From Pseudomonadota bacterium (GTDB lineage Bacteria > Desulfobacterota > Desulfobacteria > Desulfobacterales > Desulfobacteraceae), in assembly GCA_018816605.1 (NCBI GenBank), contig JAHIVS010000539.1, forward strand, positions 1 to 16,798: a DNA stretch of 16,798 bases, read 5' to 3'. Positions 6,905-12,119 of the stretch are shown piece after piece; position 1 is the first letter of the stretch; each line of letters begins with the position of its first letter. A program made the position numbers and the translations under genes. The notes beneath the pieces are model-generated. The model did no database searches. It was not told the origin of the DNA and saw nothing but the letters and a program-made list of their open reading frames with translations.

Positions 6905-8812
6905 CTATGAGCGGATCTCGGTTGAAATGGGTTTTAGTTTGATAAAATACTGCAATCCCAGAACCAGAGATAAAATTCCTATCCCGGCGATATCGGTATA
7001 AAGGCCTGGCTTGATGAGGCTCAAAGCCGCTGCCATCATGAGGATTCTTTCCGTTACATTTGCTTTTCTAAGCAACCATCCCACCACGGATCCGGCCAGC
7101 GCAACCACCCCGATCAAGGACGAGGCGGTTGCCAGAACAATATCCCCCAGGGAGCCGACCAGCAGAAGCTGGGGGGCATAAATAAACATATAGGGAACAA
7201 TAAAGGCGGCCAGTCCCAGGCGGCAGGAGGTAATTGCTGTTTTAAGCGGATCAGCGCCTGAAATTCCTGCTGCTGCATAGGCCGCCAGGGCCACCGGCGG
7301 TGTCAGGGCTGAAATGATGGCAAAATAAAAAATGAAAAAATGGGCCGCTATGGGATTCACTCCAAAGGTCTGGGTTAACACCGGCACGGTCAGTGAGACC
7401 TGTATGATATAGGCTGCCACAGTGGGCAGTCCCATTCCCAGCAGCAGGGAGGTGAACATGGTTAAAATCAGGGTCAAGAGCAAACTGCCCTGGGAAATTA
7501 GCAGAATAATGGAGTTGAATCGCATGCCCAGACCTGTCAGGGTCAGGACACCAATAATAATCCCGGCAGTGGCACAGGCAATCCCGACCTGAACAGACCC
7601 TTTGGCACCGCTTTCAAGGGCGGACAGTATCCGCTTGGGCGTCATCCGGGTTTCTGTGCGGACATAGCTGACCAGGATGGTGATCAGAATGGCCCATAAC
7701 CCGGCGCGCATGGGGCTGTTCCCCCTAACCAGAAGCAAGACCAGGACCGCCACCGGAAGGATGAACTGAAATCCATAAACCAGTGTTTTCCGGACCCGGG
7801 GCAGTTCCTCTGCCTTCATGCCTTTGAGATCGATGCGCAGGGCTTCAAAATGCACCATGGAAAATGCAGAAAAATAGTATAAAAAGGATGGAATTACAGC
7901 TGCTGCAGCGATTTCGATATAGGGCATCCCCAAAAATTCAGCAATGATAAAGGCGGCAGCTCCCATGATGGGCGGCATGAGCTGTCCTCCGGAAGAGGCA
8001 ACCGATTCAACGGCTCCTGCGAATCTTGGGCTATATCCCAAACGCTGCATGAGGGGGATGGTGAACGCACCCGTGGTCACCACATTGGCAACGGCCGAGC
8101 CCGACAGCATCCCCATGAACCCGGAAGCAAATATGGCGGCTTTTGCAGGGCCTCCCCTGGCTTTGCCAAACAACCCCAGGGAAAGATCGATGAAAAAATC
8201 GCCGCCTTTGGATTGTTCCAGAAAGGCGGCAAAAATAATGAACATGACAATGAAGGTGGCCGAGACCCCTGCCGGAATACCCCATACGCCTTCGGTGGTA
8301 AAAAAGAGGTGATCCGTGGCCCACATGAGTGAAAATCCCTGGTGGCTCAATATTCCCGGAAGATAGGGACCGACAAATACATAGGCTAAAAATACAAGGG
8401 CGATAATGGGCAGTCCAAGCCCCATGCTTCTTCTGGCAGCTTCCAGCAGGAGCAGTATGCCGAGGCTGCCGGCGATCACTTCATACCGGGTTAAAGGCGT
8501 TACATAGGCGTACCGGGAGGCTATGTCGCCTGCATACAGGGCAACATAGCCCACGGTGGCAAGGGTAAGGCCTATGAGCAGCCAGTCATACCAGGGAGGA
8601 GCGGTTGCCTGTTTTTTGCCCTTGATATTGAGCAGTAAAAAGACCAGAACCATGGCAAAACAGACATGGGCACTTCGCTGAAGCACCGACTGAAATATCC
8701 CGAAAATTCCGGTATAGAGGTGGAAGGATGCCATGGACCAGGCCACAATGGAGACCAGCCCTTTGTATAGGGGGGTGATATCCATGGATGTTCTCTTTGT
8801 TTTTGAAACCAT
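6905..8812 (-). CDS. TRAP transporter permease, fused 4TM/12TM (DctQM fusion, TAXI class)
   Basis: A 635-residue, highly hydrophobic protein fusing the small DctQ-like four-helix part (about residues 1-150) to the large DctM-like part, as is usual for TAXI-type TRAP systems. Hallmarks of the DctM part are seen: GSAVANVVTTGAFTIPLM at 238-255, GGQLMPPIMGAAAF at 275-288, LLLGMGLPTVAAYI at 456-469 and ALTPPVALAAYAAAG at 502-516. It uses an ion gradient to import the ligand delivered by the periplasmic receptor encoded just upstream. AGGAGAG lies seven bases before the ATG at 8812. Known TAXI systems carry organic acids such as glutamate or 2-oxoglutarate. The downstream hydroxyacid dehydrogenase suggests a hydroxycarboxylate substrate here, which is inference from context. 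Confidence 0.93.
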   Translation of the reverse strand: MVSKTKRTSMDITPLYKGLVSIVAWSMASFHLYTGIFGIFQSVLQRSAHVCFAMVLVFLLLNIKGKKQATAPPWYDWLLIGLTLATVGYVALYAGDIASRYAYVTPLTRYEVIAGSLGILLLLEAARRSMGLGLPIIALVFLAYVFVGPYLPGILSHQGFSLMWATDHLFFTTEGVWGIPAGVSATFIVMFIIFAAFLEQSKGGDFFIDLSLGLFGKARGGPAKAAIFASGFMGMLSGSAVANVVTTGAFTIPLMQRLGYSPRFAGAVESVASSGGQLMPPIMGAAAFIIAEFLGMPYIEIAAAAVIPSFLYYFSAFSMVHFEALRIDLKGMKAEELPRVRKTLVYGFQFILPVAVLVLLLVRGNSPMRAGLWAILITILVSYVRTETRMTPKRILSALESGAKGSVQVGIACATAGIIIGVLTLTGLGMRFNSIILLISQGSLLLTLILTMFTSLLLGMGLPTVAAYIIQVSLTVPVLTQTFGVNPIAAHFFIFYFAIISALTPPVALAAYAAAGISGADPLKTAITSCRLGLAAFIVPYMFIYAPQLLLVGSLGDIVLATASSLIGVVALAGSVVGWLLRKANVTERILMMAAALSLIKPGLYTDIAGIGILSLVLGLQYFIKLKPISTEIRS

Positions 8813-8862
8813 TGACGTGCTCTCCTGTCAAAAACTATGGGGGTGACGGATTTTTGGGCTGG

Positions 8863-8884
8863 AGCCGCTCCTGGCGGAGCGGCT
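8863..8884 (-). other. GC-rich intercistronic hairpin between receptor and permease genes
   Basis: A perfect 9-bp inverted repeat, AGCCGCTCC-N4-GGAGCGGCT, lies between the TAXI receptor stop and the permease start. On the transcribed minus strand it is not followed by a T run, so it is unlikely to be a full terminator. Such hairpins often stabilise the upstream message and lower expression of the distal gene. That would fit the excess of receptor over permease that TRAP systems need, but this is inference. Confidence 0.55.
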
Positions 8885-8902
8885 TTATGGGGGTACCAAT
8901 TT

Positions 8903-9871
8903 TTACTTGATAACGCCGATTTCCCTATAATATTTCAGGGCACCGGGATGGAGGGGAACCCCAATGTCCTTGACCGCATATTCGGGTGCCCAGGACTGGA
9001 CAACCTTGTGAACATTGGCAAATCGATATTGGTTTTCCACAAGGGCACGGGTCATATCGTAAACCAGTTTTTCCGGCAGGCTTTTCTGGCAGATCACCAC
9101 ATTATTGGAGCCCACACAAACGCTTTCGGTCTCCTGGCCGTCATACTGGCCGGCGGGAACCATGAGGGAGGAATAGCCGTCATTTAATTTTTTGAGTGCA
9201 TCAAATTTATCTTGTGCCAGGGACAAAAGTCGGACACCCTTGGGAAGGGAAATCGCCGTGTCCTGGATCACCGGTGCTGGCACTGTTGTAAAGGGCATGA
9301 AGGCATCAATGTGCCCGTCCTTCATCAGCATGGCGGCGTCGGCATAGGCAAGATGCTCTATCTTGGACATATCCGCATAGCTCAAGCCATGAACTTTGAG
9401 AATATTTTGCACCAATACTTCTCCGGATGTCCCTTTCAAGCCCGGTGCGATTCGTTTTCCTTTAAGATCTTCAATGGTTTTGATATCGCTGTCGGCGCGA
9501 ACCACAATCTGCAGCGGTGCCGGATACAGGGCGGCAAGACCTGCAATGTTGTTCATGGGGCTTTTGAACTGTGCTTTTCCAAGGACTGCATCGGCATTTG
9601 CAAAGGAAAAGGAGATGCCCAGTGTGTACATTTTTTTGTCTACCCCGATAATATTGGCATCGCCGGTCCCCTGCATGACCGACATATTGTATCCATCCAC
9701 ATTGTTCTGGATGATATCGGCAATGGCACCTCCCATGGGATACCAGGTGCCGCCGGCTTTGCCCGAAGCGATGGTTAGATTTTCAGCAGCGAAAACAGAG
9801 CCCGTACAAGAACAGAATAAAAGAACCAGAATCATCAAAAAAGCGTTGTGAAATTTGCTGTTTTTCATCAT
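8903..9871 (-). CDS. TAXI family TRAP transporter solute-binding receptor
   Basis: A 322-residue periplasmic receptor of the TAXI family of TRAP transporters. It begins with a signal peptide: basic start, hydrophobic core at about residues 10-28, and probable cleavage after VFA at 28. The mature domain opens with the family motif LTIASGKAGGTWYPMGGAIAD (residues 32-52, the T-A-X-I region), and later has an IEDLKGKRIAPGLKGTSGE stretch typical of the second lobe. It captures the substrate and delivers it to the fused permease encoded next. AAGGAG precedes the ATG at 9871; the adjacent ATG one codon later is an alternative. An FCSC segment near residues 19-22 could raise the idea of a lipoprotein, but it lacks a proper lipobox. 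The ligand cannot be told from sequence. Confidence 0.92.
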   Translation of the reverse strand: MMKNSKFHNAFLMILVLLFCSCTGSVFAAENLTIASGKAGGTWYPMGGAIADIIQNNVDGYNMSVMQGTGDANIIGVDKKMYTLGISFSFANADAVLGKAQFKSPMNNIAGLAALYPAPLQIVVRADSDIKTIEDLKGKRIAPGLKGTSGEVLVQNILKVHGLSYADMSKIEHLAYADAAMLMKDGHIDAFMPFTTVPAPVIQDTAISLPKGVRLLSLAQDKFDALKKLNDGYSSLMVPAGQYDGQETESVCVGSNNVVICQKSLPEKLVYDMTRALVENQYRFANVHKVVQSWAPEYAVKDIGVPLHPGALKYYREIGVIK

Positions 9872-9956
9872 GCAGATACTCCTTACAAATAATTGTTATA
9901 GATACCCGGCGGGAACGGTCTATCCTCAATTCACGGGCATGTCTGCCTATATGCAA

Positions 9957-9984
9957 GCGGATTTTTCCGCATTAGCAACGCGTT
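9957..9984. other. small dyads in the gntR-receptor gap
   Basis: The gap between gntR and the receptor gene holds GCGGA-N4-TCCGC (9957-9970) and the palindrome AACGCGTT (9977-9984). Neither resembles the gntR-promoter dyad. On the minus strand a TTGCTA element flanks the first dyad, but no convincing -10 follows, so read-through from the gntR promoter seems more likely than a second promoter. Confidence 0.25.
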
Positions 9985-10002
9985 CACTTAATCTATAAAG
10001 GG

Positions 10003-10671
10003 TTATCCTTTCTTTTTCTTTAAATATCGATCCAGCAGTATCAAGGTTTTATCACTCTGTCGGACAATCAGTTTTTCTGCCCGTTTGGGATTGTTCGCTG
10101 CCAGAGCTTCAACGATCAATTTATGCTCTTTGTTGGAATCTTTTGCCCGGAAGGGCGTAAATTTGAATACCAGACGGGCAAAAGCGGTTTTTTCCCACAA
10201 GTCATCAATCATGTTTATCAGGGTTTTGTTTTCGGATGCGGCATAGATCGTTCTGTGAAATCTGATATTGAGTTTGCCCATTAAGGCAAAATCTTTGGCC
10301 GCTCCGGCTGTTTCCATTTCATGGATGAGTTCTCTTAACGCCTCAAGGGTAGCCGTGGTGATTTTTTCAGTGGCCAGGCGGACGGCATAACCTTCCAGTA
10401 CCCCGCGGACAGGATACAACTCCCTTAAGCACTCAATGTCGATTCCCTTGACATGGGCACCGGTATGGGGAACAACCACAATTAAATTTACCGCCTCCAG
10501 GCGGCCCAGGGCTTCCCGAACCGGAATAGCAGATGTTTTGAAGTGTGCGGCCAGCTGATTGATGACTAATTTTTCGCCTGGGAGTATTTCTCCCTTGAGA
10601 ATCGCGGCTTTCACCTTGCGATAGATCTGTTCTGCTTTTGTGTCGGTTGATATGGTGTCGATGATATTCAT
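10003..10671 (-). CDS. GntR family transcriptional regulator, FCD (FadR) subfamily
   Basis: A 222-residue regulator. The winged HTH lies at residues 13-76 (AEQIYRKVKAAILKGEILPGEKL, then INQLAAHFKTSAIPVREALGRLE). The helical FCD ligand domain spans roughly 82-215. FCD regulators commonly respond to organic acids such as lactate or glycolate and often bind a metal through histidines. NIRFH (His139) and EHKLI (His183) fit two ligand positions, but the place of the usual last histidine reads IVRQS (Gln205), so the metal site may be altered. It is first in the minus-strand cassette and probably controls it together with itself through the dyad at its promoter. The ATG at 10671 is the only sensible start and has no Shine-Dalgarno sequence. 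Confidence 0.92.
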   Translation of the reverse strand: MNIIDTISTDTKAEQIYRKVKAAILKGEILPGEKLVINQLAAHFKTSAIPVREALGRLEAVNLIVVVPHTGAHVKGIDIECLRELYPVRGVLEGYAVRLATEKITTATLEALRELIHEMETAGAAKDFALMGKLNIRFHRTIYAASENKTLINMIDDLWEKTAFARLVFKFTPFRAKDSNKEHKLIVEALAANNPKRAEKLIVRQSDKTLILLDRYLKKKKG

Positions 10672-10679
10672 TGATTTTT

Positions 10680-10708
10680 GATATATCGTATATGATATAT
10701 CTTGTCAA
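10680..10708 (-). promoter_or_regulatory. gntR promoter overlapping a GntR-type operator dyad
   Basis: On the minus strand a perfect -35 TTGACA (+ 10703-10708) is followed by exactly 17 bases and a -10 TATATC (10680-10685). Two GATATATC arms (10680-10687 and 10694-10701), each itself palindromic, flank a GTATAT core and fill the spacer and the -10 box, a classic site for autorepression. The -10 ends only eight bases before the gntR ATG, so the transcript would have almost no leader. Confidence 0.6.
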
Positions 10709-10791
10709 GTGCTTTTATAAAACAAATTTTTTATTTAAACATTTGAAATTAAAGATAAAAAAATAAAACATGTAAAATATTATTTTGGATT

Positions 10792-10827
10792 AACCATCAT
10801 ATTTTATGCAAAATATGATGGTTTTTC
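10792..10827 (+). terminator. strong AT-rich terminator-like hairpin with no obvious upstream gene
   Basis: A perfect 14-bp inverted repeat, AACCATCATATTTT-N4-AAAATATGATGGTT (10792-10805 and 10810-10823), runs into a short T run on the plus strand. No plus-strand gene ends just before it. It may block stray transcription from the gntR promoter region, end an unseen small RNA, or act as a protein-binding dyad. It separates gntR from the small selenoprotein candidate. Confidence 0.5.
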
Positions 10828-10856
10828 ACTATATTTTTGTCTTCATGCCGCCAGGA

Positions 10857-10885
10857 TTGCAATGGCCGTTCTTATTTGATAGAAT
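10857..10885 (+). promoter_or_regulatory. sigma70-like promoter for the small selenoprotein candidate
   Basis: TTGCAA (10857-10862) is separated by 17 bases from TAGAAT (10880-10885), a five-of-six match to the -10 consensus. A start near base 10892 would give a leader of about 75 bases before the ATG at 10968. The orientation suits the small gene that follows. Confidence 0.45.
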
Positions 10886-10967
10886 GGAACAAATCGGTCC
10901 GGTCCGCTTACGCTGCCATTTTAGCACCAGGGCCGGGCGAGAAATATTCATAGAATTGAGGTGAGCC

Positions 10968-11126
10968 ATGGAAACGGTATTGTATATCGGCGGGTTTGTG
11001 GGAATATATCTGTTTTTGCAGATCTATCTGTTGCCCAAGATGGGCATATCCACATGAATGCGCAATGCCTGTCAGGTGACAGACAAGACAAAAAAAACAG
11101 ATCTGATGTCCCACAAAAAAGACTGA
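10968..11126 (+). CDS. candidate small single-helix membrane selenoprotein (in-frame UGA, Sec30)
   Basis: A 52-codon reading frame that ordinary gene finders miss because codon 30 is TGA (11055-11057). GAGGTG lies four bases before the ATG. Residues 1-29 form one hydrophobic helix (about 4-23, VLYIGGFVGIYLFLQIYLLP) ending in PKMGIST. The UGA follows, then MRNACQVTDKTKKTDLMSHKKD-like polar, lysine-rich sequence to a TGA stop. This gives Sec30 and Cys35 as a possible redox pair at the cytoplasmic membrane face. Starting 11 bases after the UGA, CTGTC-AGGT-GACAG (11069-11082) forms a hairpin whose AGGU loop begins 17 bases after the UGA. The E. coli fdhF SECIS has an AGGU-containing loop at nearly the same distance. 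Without recoding the product would be a 29-residue membrane miniprotein. Function unknown. Confidence 0.55.
11066..11085 (+). promoter_or_regulatory. bacterial SECIS-like hairpin
   Basis: The stem CTGTC / GACAG (11069-11073 and 11078-11082) is closed by the tetraloop AGGT (11074-11077), with two further pairs (TG / CA) beyond one mismatch. Sixteen bases separate the UGA from the loop. Bacterial SECIS elements recognised by SelB need an apical loop with early G and U at about this distance. Confidence 0.5.
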
Positions 11127-11331
11127 ACCAAAAATCATGGGGCAGATGGGGAGTGGCCAGGCTTTCTCCATGTGATTCATGATATAAAAAACCGGGCAGC
11201 AGCAAAAAGGTATTTGTCCGGTGTGTGTTTTCCCTTTCCGGGGTGTCGTCGGGTGTGCCTTAAAAGCGGTGTTCCTGTTTAAACGGGCTCCATTTGCCCC
11301 CGATTCCCAGGGCTTTTCCAAAATCTTCTGC
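11127..11331. other. intergenic stretch, nothing recognised
   Basis: About 200 bases between the small selenoprotein candidate and the merR promoter. ATCATG and CATGAT arms near 11132 and 11178, with an inner GGAG / CTCC pairing, could fold the 3' end of the upstream message, but there is no T run. Minus-strand open frames across this part have no ribosome site or family resemblance. Confidence 0.35.
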
Positions 11332-11389
11332 TTGACAGTCTGAATTTGCCTGTTCTATATGTAAAGTGCAAAGTTTTAGTTTGTACTTT
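11332..11389 (+). promoter_or_regulatory. merR promoter and operator-like dyad
   Basis: TTGACA (11332-11337) is followed after 18 bases by TATATG (11356-11361). Just downstream, AAAGTGCAAA (11363-11372) and TTTGTACTTT (11380-11389) form a 10-bp near-perfect dyad (nine of ten pairs) with a seven-base spacer. A TATGAT (11390-11395) abutting the dyad could be an alternative -10. The dyad is the likely binding site of the MerR-family protein encoded next. Confidence 0.5.
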
Positions 11390-11414
11390 TATGATATTTA
11401 TTTATAGGAACCCC

Positions 11415-12107
11415 ATGGCAGAACCTGTCCCAGAAAATACCCCGCCCCTGCTCAAGATGAAACAGCTGGCAGATGCCACGGGGGTGGCCAAATCCACCAT
11501 CCTTTTGTACGTGAAAAAGGGGTTGCTGCCTGAGCCTGTAAAAACCAGTCCCAATATGGCCTATTACCACCCTGTCTGTATCGACAGGATCGCCTTCATT
11601 AAAAAGGTTCAGACAACCCACAGGCTTCCCCTTGCCGCCATCAAGGGGCTGATCCGGGAAATGGACCAGGGACGGGATATTGCCCCTTTGCTCGAGCTTC
11701 AGACCCAGCTCTTTGGGGCGGACGGGGAAAAAATGGATAAAAAACACTTTTGTTCGGCCGCGGGTCTGACCCTTTCACAGGTAACCGCCCTGTGCCGGCA
11801 AAAACTTCTGGCCCCCCTTGAAAAAGAGAGTTTTGACGCCCAGGATCTGGCCGTGGCAAGGCTTTTAAAAGAATGCCTGGACCTGGGGGTGGACTCCCGG
11901 GACCTGGATTTTTATCCAAGGGTTGCAAGGCAGATCGTGGACAATGAGATTCGGCTGCGGGAAAAATATACCCAACACTTGGACTTCAGGGCCAACGCAG
12001 GGCTGACCGTGGAGCTGACCCGTCTTGCCCGGGGGCTTCGCCCCTATATCATCGACCGGACCCTTACAAAACGTTTATTGGAATTTAAAGGATTAAACAA
12101 AATTTAA
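11415..12107 (+). CDS. MerR family transcriptional regulator
   Basis: A 230-residue DNA-binding protein. The N-terminal MerR winged HTH occupies about residues 13-80 (LKMKQLADATGVAKSTILLYVKKGLL, then the YYHPVCIDRIAFIKKVQ wing, then LPLAAIKGLI). A second, weaker HTH-like stretch is seen at about 112-155 (FCSAAGLTLSQVTALCRQKLL), followed by a helical C-terminal part without an evident metal-binding cysteine cluster. AGGAA lies before the ATG at 11415. The open frame extends to 11346, but that extension crosses the operator-like dyad and is unlike the family, so the inner start was chosen. It is followed after 12 bases by the FadH-like flavoenzyme and very probably controls that operon. The inducer is unknown. 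Confidence 0.88.
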   Translation: MAEPVPENTPPLLKMKQLADATGVAKSTILLYVKKGLLPEPVKTSPNMAYYHPVCIDRIAFIKKVQTTHRLPLAAIKGLIREMDQGRDIAPLLELQTQLFGADGEKMDKKHFCSAAGLTLSQVTALCRQKLLAPLEKESFDAQDLAVARLLKECLDLGVDSRDLDFYPRVARQIVDNEIRLREKYTQHLDFRANAGLTVELTRLARGLRPYIIDRTLTKRLLEFKGLNKI

Positions 12108-12119
12108 TATGGAGGCCCC

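Noticed and set aside
9808..9817. Possible lipoprotein site (FCSC) in the TAXI receptor signal peptide
   Set aside because: The residues before the cysteines do not fit a lipobox, while a normal signal peptidase site (VFA then AE) follows; TAXI receptors are usually soluble.
9885..10002. A separate promoter for the TAXI receptor gene
   Set aside because: TTGCTA is present but no -10 box at normal spacing is convincing, and there is no copy of the gntR-promoter dyad.
10908..11321. 137-codon minus-strand open frame opposite the selenoprotein candidate
   Set aside because: No ribosome site and no domain. The plus strand here has a promoter, a ribosome site and a coherent membrane helix instead.
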